The translations under genes and the position numbers were made by a program. The notes under the pieces were generated by a model. The model saw only the letters and a list, made by a program, of their open reading frames with translations, was not told the DNA's origin and ran no database searches. From Thysanoteuthis rhombus (lineage: Eukaryota > Mollusca > Cephalopoda > Oegopsida > Thysanoteuthidae): 64,000 bases of DNA. The DNA is taken from contig OY735202.1 of the NCBI GenBank assembly GCA_963457665.1, positions 45,781,403 through 45,845,402 of the forward strand. Reading direction: 5' to 3'. Positions 53,001 to 60,470 of the stretch are shown here, piece by piece. Positions within the stretch are counted from its first letter, which is position 1. Every line of letters starts with the position of its first letter.

Positions 53001-56000
53001 ATATCAAAAATGGTACTCCAAAGTAATTGATACTTGGGCCTTTATTTACCATTCTGGTGTCTGAAATGCAATGGCATATTTGGAATGGATTGTATCAGTT
53101 TGCTGATGATACAGATTTTTTATTTGAGTCTAGAATAGATGATGTAAATGAATTTATTGTTGAAGCTTTCAAACAAAGTCACAAACTATTGTAATAACCT
53201 TTTAAACTTAGTTGGGAAAAGCTATTTAATGTTCATAAGGAGCAAATCTACTGTTAAAAAAAGAATATTGCTGTAACTGTTGGTACTAAAATTGGAAGTG
53301 TAAAACCTGCAAAATATCTTTGCTTCACTTTTCATGAAATATTATCTTGGAGAAAACATGAATTTGAATAGAAGTGAAGTTGTATGTGTGTGTTCATAAA
53401 TCTGTAGCAAATAAGTTTAGGAGTCTATTAATAGATATCTGAATAGGGATCCATTGGGAACTGTGTAAATGACTTTAAATTTATCATACCAACCAATGGT
53501 ATTAGTTATTCTGGATAAGAGAAGAAGGTTCATTTAGAATTTGGAATTCGAACAGTTCACTCAGTCCATGTCCTAAGACCAAATTTAGTCATCATAAACA
53601 AAGACAATAAGATATGTCTGATTATGAATGCAGCCATTCCAACAGAACATGGTGAAACTGAAAGAGTGCTAGAAAATTTGAAGATGACAACAGTAGTCAT
53701 AATTATTGGAACATTTGAACAGTCAAAAAGATCCTCGCAAAAATAGATCTGAAAAAGATTTTAAATTATTCAGACAACAGTATTATTGAAACAATACTGC
53801 AGAGAGTGCTGGAGCTTTGAGAAAACTTGCTATCACTTGATCCCCATGAGAGATACTAGATAATGTGAGTGAGAAAATTTAGATAAAACTATTTTTCTGA
53901 ATTTGTTAGAAATGAGTAAAAATTATTCTCTCATAATCATTTTACCTGTCCAGGCAGTAGCAGCAAAAAGCTTTTACTCCCATAGTCAACCTTGACTAGA
54001 ACCAATCAACACAACCAAAGGACTTTATCAAGAAAAATATCTTTCTTTGCTTACTGAACTTAGGTTGATAAGCCTACATCAGATACTAATTTGGCACTGA
54101 AATTCAATCTAAAGGTTAACACTTGTTTTTTTTTTCTTCTTACAACTGCAAACCATTGGATTTCACTTATCTACTGATACTTACTTATCTGACCTAAACA
54201 AAATATCAACTCTGAATAATCTTTATACTCTCACATGGTAAAATGGGACACCAAACTTTACCACTCAAGGAATTTCATTGGAATTAACCGTCTTTTTTTG
54301 AATACTGTGATTTAGCCGAGCTGATTTCATGAATTTTGTAGGAAGTGAAATTGGATTCACATCAAGATTAACTCTTAAATTCATAAGAAAATAGGCTATC
54401 GATTTCATGAGAAATAACTTCCAATTGAAATTATCCCCCTTTGACCATTTGGAGAATTCAAAAAAATTTTTTTATTCCAATTCACAGAAGATTTCCACTA
54501 CTTTTATATTCTTTTTTTCTTTCTTTCTTTTTTTTTTCTTTTTTTTTCTTCCACTGTCAATTACAATCAATTTTAAGCAGTTTATGAATTTGAGAGTATT
54601 GTTATTCCAGTATTCCTATCAAGGAAGACCTATCTGCTTGCCATGGGTCAGCATTCAAAATCCAGGACTTTAACAGCGCTCACCGGTATTAGTGAAAATA
54701 TCCTACTACTCCAGCCATGAAGTGAACCAGGTTTAAATCTAGAATGTTAATGTTTATACTCATAAATAGCAACAGTAAACATTAGTATTATTTGAGTTTG
54801 TTACAAATTAATGATACTATTCTATTTTGTTTTTTCAGATAAGTGCAAGTCAAATAAGACTTCAAAGAATGTATATCAAAGAGCGAACGAGCCTGAAACT
54901 GGATTTACCTACCCTGCTGATGTTTGGTATCTCCTTTCATTATATATTTCTCCAGAAGATGTCTGTCGATTTGCCTCCATTTGCAGATATGCCAATATTG
55001 CTATCCACACGCTGACATTTTGGAGACATCTTTATCATCGGTAATTAAAATCTTGAACTTGTTGGTTTTATTGCTTTGACCCAGAGGATTGTTATAATAC
55101 CTTTTATACCAGATATTATTAAAAGAACATGAGTATAAAATTCCTCTTTTGAAACTGTTAACATAGGTTTCTTCAGTTTGTTAGTCAGTGTGACTGGCTA
55201 TATATATCACACATACTTGCCACGCAATATCCAGAAAAATCTTTTTTTTTCTTCTTTTTAATTCTCCCCCTTATAGGTTTTTGTAAATTTAAATTTATGC
55301 TGAATTGACCCCTTAGTTTGTGTCCGCCAGCGTTCATGCTAATTTTTTGGAAATTCACTTTTTTTAGTAATTACTGCCCAACAAAAGATGAAAGATGTAA
55401 CTTATTCATTGATCCCTCTCTTTTCAAATTTTTTAATTGATCACCCCCAAAACAGCATTTGAAAGCCCCACTGAGAACCTTTTTTGGGAGGGGGGGTTAA
55501 AAAAAATAATTTTTCTATACATATCAAATAGTCAATGTCTAAATTTTCAGTCCTTTAGCTCCATCAGTGCATACACACATACATACATATATAGTTAGCC
55601 AGCCAACTTGAAAACTGAAGAAACCCATGTTGACAGTTTAGGTTGACAGTTTCCAATATTTTATTTTGTGATCTTTAAAGTTCAAATAGGTATACTAGGA
55701 ATGTAGTGTATGTGTGTGTATTGGAAGAAATTTTTGTGCATTATTACTGCTGTGTCATTTGCATAGTTTGTTAGAAACTGTCAACCAAAACCTATGTTCC
55801 TTCAGTTTTCAAGTTCATCTGGCTGAATACTTAAAAAAAGATTTTGTCTTTGTCTTTTTTTTTTAATGTTGTTTTAATTTTCCCCTAAATAGGTTATTAG
55901 AGGCGGGGGGTTCAATTTGTATATCAAATAAGTTATATACCAAATTGGTCCCTTAGTTTGAGTCCAGCAGCATTTGGGGGGGGGGAGAAATTTTGACATT

Positions 56001-57028
56001 TAGGGATCACTGCCCAACAAAATGAAAGAAGTAACTTATTCAGTGATCACCCCTTTTCCCATTTTTTTATTTGATCACTCCCAAGATCATGCTGCCAAGA
56101 GATATTGGTCTCTTGATAGTTTTTATTGAGTAACTAACCCAACCTGGAGGGGGTAATTAAATGTACATCTTGTATACCAGTATATACAGTAATTTTGTAT
56201 TTCATTTTGACTGTTCTACAACTTTTATGAACAACTTTCACAAGTTCCTTTATGAAATTTTTCTCTTCATCGCTACAGGTGGTTTAGTTTTTTTTAAGCC
56301 AATGGTTAGAAACAATGATATTAAATTTCTATTGCGATTATCATGCTATATGATTTTAAAATGTTTATACAAATGAAAGCTTTATATTTTTCATTCTGTT
56401 CAAAATCTTTCTTTCTCTCTCCCCTAGGTATTATCATGAATTGGCTCAGCTTCCAATTGGTTTAATGCCTTCCCATTTAGAACGAGTTCATGGATTAAGA
56501 GCACGTGTTATTCGATCCCTCCATTATATGTATCCGCCTCTATCAAGTAAAATTAGTAAAAACACAATGGAAGAAATTCCAAAGAAACTGATTGGACAAC
56601 GCTGTATTGTACAGTGGCACAAAGCTATGCCAGACAAAAAGAGTTGGAGTTTCTGCTTCAAATTCAACAATGATCCATCATCACTATTTGTCAATAAACT
56701 CTATTATTCCAAGAAAAATTCAGATCTCTTAAATGGGTACAATGACCTGTTTCACAATCCTGAAAATGGTTGCTCTGTATTGGAAATCTTTTGTCAAAAC
56801 TTTACATCAGTGCCAATTGTCATGGGACAGATTTTGACGCAAGTTGTTGTCAAAGTGAGTCAGACGATGCGCAATCATCGGATTAAAATGGTGTTTAATA
56901 CTCGCCTAACTGGGAAGAATACACCTTCAGGTTGTGCTGGGGAAAATATCATCCTTTTAGATCCAGTGATTAACTGGAGGACTATGGCATGGTGGCATGC
57001 TCTTTACCCAGGAGGAAATTCATCTTAG
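32014..57028 (+). CDS. TMEM183: TMEM183 homologue, complete, 5 coding exons
   Basis: Exons are 32014-32071, 48450-48539, 51430-51546, 54839-55040 and 56428-57028, with intron phases 1,1,1,2. Together they encode 355 residues, against 376 in human TMEM183A. Conserved landmarks are VTLEDFANSS (exon 2), an acidic FDIVPIEEEEEE patch (exon 3), an F-box-like segment at about residues 111-157 (YPADVWYLLSLYISPEDV ... FWRHLY), RVIRSLHYMYPPLSSKISKN, and the hydrophobic SVPIVMGQILTQVVVKVS (about 283-300), which corresponds to the single predicted membrane segment of the human protein. The protein ends DPVINWRTMAWWHALYP, as in the family (DPV....WWHPQYP). Its biochemical role is unknown; the F-box-like region could mean a link to SCF ubiquitin ligases, but that is inference. 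Introns are 16.4, 2.9, 3.3 and 1.4 kb. Confidence 0.95.
32775..33060. other. GC-rich patch of unknown origin
   Basis: About 285 bp near 50% GC stands out sharply from the AT-rich flanks. A 62-codon minus-strand frame (LSSLGTFPRDVSSLRHQEL and so on) ends just before a donor-like GTAAGC, but no family was recognised. It could be a repeat fragment or a non-coding upstream exon. Confidence 0.4.
33532..33619 (+). CDS. Candidate alternative first exon of TMEM183
   Basis: ATG at 33532 opens 29 codons (MSFLLRFRVGGKPCKSFLYR, then KLRFHSGLK) plus one base, followed by GTAGGG at 33620. The phase (1) is the one required by TMEM183 exon 2. The segment KLRFHSGLKG before DVTLEDF could also align with human KRLKFRAHDACSG. 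Its basic and hydrophobic composition looks like a mitochondrial presequence. Read without splicing it stops after 51 codons. It could instead be chance. Confidence 0.35.
34064..34127 (-). repeat. tRNA-like 3' half (SINE head or tRNA pseudogene)
   Basis: On the minus strand a perfect B-box (GGTTCAAATCC) follows an arm-like stretch. There is no complete cloverleaf. Confidence 0.45.
35261..35290 (-). other. Hammerhead-like core, degenerate
   Basis: The minus strand reads CTGAAGGAAGCTATGACATA then TCGAAACATA, close to the hammerhead arrangement CUGANGA, helix II, GAAA. GCTAT and ATATC can pair except for one mismatch, and one extra or changed base breaks the CUGANGA box. Penelope-like elements are known to carry such ribozymes; activity here is unlikely. 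Confidence 0.3.
35551..35850 (-). mobile_element. RTE-like LINE, truncated 3' tail, copy A
   Basis: This matches copy B at 41045-41385 over about 280 bp (for example ggatccatgt/gatccatgttgtg, gatgtctagtggttg, ccatttgagttt..aatggattctatgat). On the minus strand the element ends in an ATGATGAT tail, typical of RTE-type LINEs. It is a 5'-truncated, non-coding copy with frameshifts. Confidence 0.7.
36071..36265 (+). mobile_element. MITE-like family S, copy 2
   Basis: This shares gataaattggtccctca, aaattcagac.ttttagggat and gaagtaaatcattcattgat with copies 1, 3 and 4. It begins with the ccccct end type; the right end is lost. Confidence 0.65.
38190..38480 (+). repeat. Two diverged ~155-bp direct repeats
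   Basis: Unit 1 begins gcgcataaatccaataaaac and unit 2 gtgcataaatgtgaaacca. Both continue through atcaac.gaaaact, tttgtattyc and gaaccattt in the same order about 158 bp apart. The element type is unknown. Confidence 0.65.
39140..39620 (+). repeat. GC-rich block with U2-snRNA-like head
   Basis: Positions 39189-39223 read ggccttttcggc, then aggatcaaagtgtagtatct and gtt, nearly identical to the 5' domain of U2 snRNA (GGCCTTTTGGCTAAGATCAA, then AGTGTAGTATCTGTT). The remaining U2 body is absent. The following ~380 bp is about half GC, unlike anything nearby, and open in several frames without a recognised product. It may be an snRNA-headed SINE or a chimaeric U2 retrogene. Confidence 0.5.
40039..40528 (+). 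repeat. Inverted repeat pair, copy A
   Basis: This matches 43859-44259 in reverse complement: ttggttcccaatagcctttg, tgtgaagttt, ccagcacaacttttgctat and aattctcatttttt...cactggt...aactgct all occur in the same order. It is probably two opposite copies of one element about 3.3 kb apart, or the ends of one large element. Confidence 0.75.
41045..41385 (-). mobile_element. RTE-like LINE, truncated 3' tail, copy B
   Basis: On the minus strand the decayed frames read QWAGDVARMTANHWTS and LDAHDREVWQIVGKVYIQQQ, the usual C-terminal signature (RWAGHVARM ... DR..W...GEAYVQQ) of RTE-like reverse transcriptase proteins. It ends in an ATGATGATGATG tail. It is truncated, has stops, and abuts another decayed transposon ORF. 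Confidence 0.75.
41390..42560 (-). pseudogene. Decayed transposon ORF with FEN1-like HAFT-C-D motif
   Basis: On the minus strand, pieces in several frames are ordered as in a large family of invertebrate transposon-linked proteins: KAERALFREIIIASKAH (near 42.3 kb), EVLSHSLEP then LRMTNKDTLGVSLQKDVPTA, LVLHDFKR, VQVGLDVCDAFIGLHAFTCY then DNTFAGKGKVTAL (41673-41795, open), and NYQAAIWKRNLETDQRYIN (near 41.45 kb). Intact members have HAFTGCD..SAF.GKGK, resembling the XPG/FEN1 helix-hairpin region, and a Cys-rich tail; the G of GCD and the tail are lost here. Stops and frameshifts show it is dead. The family match is from memory. Confidence 0.65.
43372..43396 (-). mobile_element. hAT-type terminal sequence
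   Basis: The minus strand reads CAGTGGTTCCCAACCTGGG, the standard end of many hAT transposons. A second, similar end (CAGTGGTTCCCAATCTGGG) is at 43085-43106 in the same orientation, so these are two element ends and not a matched pair. Confidence 0.6.
43859..44259 (-). repeat. Inverted repeat pair, copy B
   Basis: Reverse-complement partner of 40039-40528, with matching phrases such as cgaatagcaaaaatggtgct and acttcacaccaagg. Further related sequence (catggactaat next to gcccctaattt) continues to about 44460, but in a different order from copy A, so the pair has been rearranged. Confidence 0.75.
45381..45447 (-). repeat. tRNA-derived SINE head
   Basis: The minus strand reads TTTGGCTCAGACAGTAAGAG ... 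CTTGGTCAAGATTTGAAATC, with A- and B-box-like elements at tRNA spacing. It contains mismatches and is not a working tRNA. Confidence 0.55.
46015..46087 (-). repeat. tRNA-derived SINE head
   Basis: The minus strand reads CTCATGGTGTAATGTATAGC ... GAGTAGCGAATTCAATTCAC, a tRNA-like order of A-box, anticodon region and degenerate B-box. Confidence 0.55.
47600..47810 (+). repeat. Direct repeat with 47985-48200, copy 1
   Basis: This shares ttgtaattgacactggaact and ggttattccccttgaaa with the second copy about 385 bp downstream. The latter phrase resembles a motif frequent in molluscan repeats (AAGGGAGATAAC on the other strand). Confidence 0.6.
47985..48200 (+). repeat. Direct repeat with 47600-47810, copy 2
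   Basis: This contains cgtaattgacagtggaact and ggggttatctcccttgaaat at the same relative spacing as copy 1. It lies 250 bp before TMEM183 exon 2. Confidence 0.6.
48450..48539 (+). CDS. TMEM183: TMEM183 coding exon 2 (residues 20-49)
   Basis: The acceptor TTATTGCAG ends at 48449; the donor GTAATG starts at 48540. With one base carried in from exon 1 it reads DVTLEDFANSS, then HKHSDFRLKKGALNAIQKE, aligning with [30 protein letters not shown] in human TMEM183A. The exon is phase 1 at both ends, too short to stand out as an ORF, and was found by homology and splice phase. Confidence 0.93.
48540..51429. other. TMEM183 intron 2 (2.9 kb)
   Basis: AT-rich sequence with one small MITE at 49070-49183 and a 12-base G run at 49542-49553. 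No other feature was recognised. Confidence 0.75.
49070..49183. mobile_element. Small Tc1/mariner-type MITE
   Basis: The ends are inverted (TTGATCCTTTCACTG on the left, CAGTGAAAGGGTCAA on the right) and are flanked by TA on both sides (49068-49069, 49184-49185). Length is 114 bp with no ORF. TA target duplication is typical of Tc1/mariner elements. Confidence 0.75.
51430..51546 (+). CDS. TMEM183: TMEM183 coding exon 3 (residues 50-88)
   Basis: The acceptor (TTTATTAG) ends at 51429 after a long T run; the donor GTAAGA starts at 51547. It reads AQQLQRAPGLRDVADNW, then FEKDINDFDIVPIE with a run of acidic residues and NQS. The acidic, probably disordered linker corresponds to PCDIIDSSDEMDAQEES in human. 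Phase 1 at both ends. Confidence 0.92.
51985..52560. mobile_element. hAT-like non-autonomous element, degenerate
   Basis: The left end (attctcaacctctttttgg, with tgtgacccccttcgaa further in) is typical of hAT elements that begin CAGNGGTTCTCAACC. The right end (attgagaaaccgtg) is its rough inverse. An internal phrase (aatgccaaatagccctgtag) also occurs near 43623-43643 (aatgctaaatagccccgcag). Confidence 0.5.
52780..52817 (+). repeat. Fragment of the 55595 MITE terminal repeat
   Basis: The sequence gaagactgaagaaacctatg, then ttgacagtttctaata, matches the terminal repeat of the element at 55595-55828. Confidence 0.6.
53012..53460 (+). pseudogene. Non-LTR retrotransposon reverse transcriptase remnant
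   Basis: The plus-strand frame reads GTPK-stop-LILGPLFTILVSE, then LYQFADDTDFLFESRIDD: the GTPQGS.LGPLLF motif and the catalytic F/YADD box of non-LTR reverse transcriptases, about 15 residues closer together than in intact elements. A shifted frame continues with PAKYLCFTFHEILSWRKHEF (KYLG....LSW..H). Stops and shifts show a dead copy. Confidence 0.8.
53545..53830 (+). pseudogene. Retroelement C-terminal domain remnant
   Basis: The plus frame reads RPNLVIINKDNKICLIMNAA, then IPTEHGETERVLENLKMTTV; a shifted frame reads IDLKKILNYSDNS, then IIETILQRVLEL. This resembles the RPDIVVVDKENKKC.LIDIAVP ... W..KTTVVPVVVGALG ... LLQK..LLGTARILRKVLE segment frequent at the ends of invertebrate non-LTR elements. 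It may belong to the same copy as the reverse transcriptase just upstream. Confidence 0.65.
54839..55040 (+). CDS. TMEM183: TMEM183 coding exon 4 (residues 89-155), F-box-like
   Basis: The acceptor TTTTTTCAG ends at 54838; the donor GTAATT starts at 55041. After a basic stretch (KCKSNKTSKN) it encodes the F-box-like region FTYPADVWYLLSLYISPED, VCRFASICRYANIAI and FWRHLYH. Human TMEM183A has YPMDIWLLLASYIRPEDIV and FWTRLYRR at the same places. The exon enters in phase 1 and leaves in phase 2. Confidence 0.95.
55265..55490 (+). mobile_element. MITE-like family S, copy 3
   Basis: This shares gaccccttagtttg, actgcccaacaaaagatgaa and taacttattcattgat with the other copies. It lies 400 bp upstream of copy 4 in the same orientation. 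Confidence 0.75.
55595..55828. mobile_element. MITE with ~60-bp terminal inverted repeats
   Basis: The left end (cttgaaaactgaagaaaccc, atgttgacagttt) and the right end (aaactgtcaaccaaaacc, tatgttccttcagttttcaa) are inverted copies. Length is about 235 bp with no coding capacity. Confidence 0.8.
55880..56155 (+). mobile_element. MITE-like family S, copy 4 (most complete)
   Basis: It begins cccctaaataggtt and ends aacctggagggggtaatt, a weak terminal inverted repeat. The core contains aaattggtcccttagtttg, a 10-base G run, actgcccaacaaaatgaaag and cagtgatcacccc. It is a good starting point for building a family consensus. Confidence 0.75.
56428..57028 (+). CDS. TMEM183: TMEM183 terminal coding exon (residues 156-355)
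   Basis: The acceptor CTCCCCTAG ends at 56427 and the exon joins exon 4 in phase 2 to complete an arginine codon. It encodes 200 residues and ends in TAG. Conserved blocks are RARVIRSLHYMYPP, ISKN, SWSFCFKFN, the hydrophobic VPIVMGQILTQVVVKVS, MRNHRIKMVF and ILLDPVINW...WWHALYP. One long terminal exon with no internal stops or frameshifts argues that the gene is functional. Confidence 0.97.
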
Positions 57029-57109
57029 CAAATAAAGAACATTTATTGCTATCTTTTCTTTTCTTATCTCATACTCGGTTTATGATGTTCCATTGTGAAA
57101 CCTATCTAT

Positions 57110-57115
57110 AATAAA
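57110..57115 (+). terminator. Likely TMEM183 polyadenylation signal
   Basis: AATAAA lies 82 bases after the stop codon. Another AATAAA at 57031-57036 almost touches the stop and is less likely. The true 3' end needs transcript data. Confidence 0.55.
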
Positions 57116-58746
57116 GTGTAATATTCCTCATTTATAAAACCATAATTGGAAATATCAGAATTAACAAACTAGGAAATAACTGATTTCTTTCCTATTAGAT
57201 GAAGCATTGTGAACCATTATAAATTTTTGATCACTATTTTCTTTGATCTTGAATTGCAATGGAAAGCAACTAAAAAGATTTAAGATGAAAGATAGTATTT
57301 GTCAAAGATTAACTGTGGTTAAGAAATAATTCTTGGATTTCTTGAGACTAAACTTTAAAAAATCCTTTGTTTGAGTTAAAGCCAACTGGTGGCAAAATTT
57401 TCATATAAAATGCAATATTTGTGCATTCAAGATGATAAATGCTACATTTTTAAGTTATAAATTGTCATGAATAAGGATTTCTGAGAATAACTAAGAAAGT
57501 AAGCCTTTTCTGTTATTTTTAATTTCCACTGACAAGCTTTATCAGTGAAATTTACTGTTTTAACTAAAATTATATTTGATTATAAGATAATGAAGATGAT
57601 TATAAAATGATTTTGAATATCGCCAACATTATAATTAGATAATTCATCCATGCTCTAAGTTAATGAACTTAACCAATTCTGTTGGTATCCATTTAAATTC
57701 AAACTGTTGTCAGTCACTATGATCATAAAGATCAATTTATCATATCCATTCCAACTTTTGTTATAAATTATAATAAATCATGTCTTCTCAACAAGCAGTC
57801 TGACTTCCTATAGGGATTTAAGGATATGCTCTGCTTGGTTGCAGTTTAATGAAAGCTCATTTGTTGATATACTTAATTATGTGTATAAGTCTAATAATGA
57901 GGAAAATGGCAAAAAAGCATAATTTTTATTTCAAATATACATATTAGAGAATGATGAATTGGTCAGTTTCATTTGTCTAATGCTATTCTTTTTTCTTTTC
58001 TTTTGAAAGAAGATAATTACCATTGCTCATACATATGATTATTTTACAATGGTCAATTTTCGCTGGAACAACCTTATTGATTTTTTTTTAAAAATTACCC
58101 AGTGCCTAAAACAGTTCCAGTAGGCCCTAAACAGACTGTATATTTGTGCAAAATCTAATTTTTATTTGGGGTTCGATAAATTGGGTATTTTGGATTTTTT
58201 TTGATTTAGTATATTTTAAGAGCATATTCCTGATTATTTCCTGAAGAATTTAATTTTACAATAGATTGTTTTAGATTTCGTCTTTTTATCTGCAAGATTT
58301 GAATGATTAAAAACTGAATTTTTATTTTTATAATAGATTAAAGAAAATCAAAAAAAATTATACTTATCTTTTTTTTTTTCTTTTTTTTTTCAAATTTTAT
58401 TAAAAAAATGTTATCTCTGTAACCATTTTTAAATTTATTTTTGGTTACTATCTAAGTTTTCCCAATTTTAATTTCTGATATATATTCTTTGTTTTACAAC
58501 ATTTTGGAAACATTCCAGAGAAATTTATGAATAAATTTGGCTCAACCTCTCATCTCATGCATTTTGCTATCTGTTTCTATGTCTTAGATACTTTATCAAT
58601 ACTAATGTTTAAGTCTTCGATTTACTTGGTTGTTCAGCCATGTCTCTTTCACGCTAAAACTACAAGGCCTATTGACCTAATATTTGACAGGAAGACTGAC
58701 TAAACTTGTTTCATAGGCTATGTAAGGTTGACCTCAAATGTCATTC

Positions 58747-59040
58747 AAGGTCACAAGAGGTAATTTCTGGTCATTTAGCTATTTTTCAAAGTTGTTTCAA
58801 TTTTGCACCAAATATGCCAGAATTTGGCATAGAGGTAAATCTTTCCATGGTGAAAAGTCATAGGCAATACGAAGTTGACTGCAAAGTTCATTTGAGATCA
58901 TTTCTGGTAATTTCTAGTTAATTTTCAATGATACTAAAATCTGGCATATGGCTACATTTCCTGGCAGCAAAGGTCACGGGGTTTGCAAAACTGATTTTCA
59001 AGGTTACCAGAGGTAATTTCTAGCATTTTTCAAGTTTTGG
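58747..59040 (+). repeat. Three diverged direct repeats, ~130 bp apart
   Basis: The phrase aaggtcac.agaggtaatttctgg, or close variants, occurs near 58748, 58880 and 59002. A second phrase (tctggcatat/atttggcata) recurs between them. It is an internally repetitive element of unknown class. Confidence 0.5.
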
Positions 59041-59883
59041 GACACAATTTTTACACCTAGGGGTGCAACCCTCCCTTAAATTTAATGAAATCTTTACAAA
59101 ATATCATTTAATTCCATATAATGTTATATTTCAATTTTTTTACGTCAGGTACCCCAGCTAGTATAATCATGACTAAATTAATATCTGCAATTTCTGATAC
59201 AATATAATTTGATATCAAAAGGCCCATTGAAATCCAGGACCATATAGATGACAGGCACTCAATCTATAGGACAGCAAGTGAACAGTGCAATTAGAAATGA
59301 ATACTGGTTGCCATAGAATAATGGTCCAAGTCAATGTTGTGATAAAAAAAACAACTAAAAATTAAGATGAAGGTAAAAAGTTGTCAAAGTAATGATAAAA
59401 ATATTGTGTGACAACACTCATTTAAAAATAAGTTGAACAAATCGTATCTGTTTGTAGTGAAGAGTTGAAATCCTTTGTTTTGTTTTTTTTTGTTTTTTTT
59501 TGTTGTTTTTTTTTTCAATTTGATCGATTCTGGGGTACTTGTCATAACTCCTAACTTCTACAACGATCTTTAAAACCATAATAATTTCTTTTATTTTTTT
59601 TCAACTGATTTTCTTTTCTCTTCACGGTAATTTTCTGAAATCGCACTATGTAATATTAGTGTAGATTCAAAAGACCCTAGTTTACTACATTTAAAAGCCA
59701 ATCTTCAGACAATGCATTCAGTGGGTGTGAATATAAGAGGGATTTTTTCATTCAAACTTTCATTGATTCTCTATTATTTCATAAAGGTATGAAAAACCTA
59801 TGTTTTTTTAAAGCTCAATAAAGCTTACATAATGATGTATATATGTATGTACAGATGTATCAAAAATAATTAGTGATGATAAT

Positions 59884-59929
<46 letters not shown>

Positions 59930-60114
59930 GTCAAATTGCCTAATTGGCAAAATTCTGAATATTTTTTTACAAAAAATAAATGCATAGTCTTTATTTGTTC
60001 TAAAGTTTATCTAATCAAAATAAGAATATAAAACAACTATTTATTTTATTTTTTACAATCAAAAGTCAGGCACAAATGATTTATATTTGAAAATAAATTA
60101 TCTCTAGTACACAT

Positions 60115-60180
60115 GTCTCTGTGGTAAAGTTAATGTATAAATTTTTTAATCGAGAGATTGATGGTTTGAATCCACCCGGA
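60115..60180 (+). repeat. tRNA-like sequence (SINE head or pseudogene)
   Basis: tctctgtggtaaagttaatg (A-box-like) is followed about 45 bases later by the B-box GGTTTGAATCC. The stems are not well paired. Confidence 0.45.
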
Positions 60181-60379
60181 AACTGGTATGCGATAAACCT
60201 TTGGTATTTTGTGATTAGCTGTGCCAGATTTTTTTCTCCTTTGTAGCACAGCATGAGGAATTACATTAGCAAGCTAATCTACTATAACTTAGGAGCATTC
60301 ATACTTGATAAAATGTAAATATTCACTTGAAAATTGATTTCATTCTGAATTTATTTTATTAGTTTAACATTCAGAGTTT

Positions 60380-60470
60380 TTGGGGCGATTAAATTCCTTT
60401 TTATTCATGTTAACATGTTTTGGCCAATCCACTCTATGGCCTTCTTCCAGTATACTATCTGAATGTGTGG
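60380..60470 (-). mobile_element. Penelope-like tail with hammerhead-like core
   Basis: The minus strand reads CTGGAAGAAGGCC, a loop, GGCC, AAAAC, then the palindrome CATGTTAACATG and AATAA. This mirrors the CTGAAGAAGGCC...GGCCGAAAC tail common in animal Penelope-like elements, which is laid out like a hammerhead. The core here is damaged (extra G, GAAA changed to AAAA). Confidence 0.4.

Larger units (their letters stand above)
51547..54838. other. TMEM183 intron 3 (3.3 kb)
   Basis: It holds a hAT-like element at 51985-52560, a fragment of a MITE TIR at 52780-52817, and non-LTR retrotransposon remains at 53012-53830. From 53.9 kb to the next exon only T-rich tracts were seen. Confidence 0.75.
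55041..56427. other. TMEM183 intron 4 (1.4 kb), about half transposon
   Basis: Three mobile-element copies lie in a row: family S (55265-55490), a TIR MITE (55595-55828) and a second family S copy (55880-56155). The remaining sequence is short and unremarkable. Confidence 0.8.

Noticed and set aside
59141..59166. Possible Helitron 3' end (accccagctagt)
   Set aside because: The required GC-rich hairpin just upstream of CTAGT is absent, and no TC 5' end was found.
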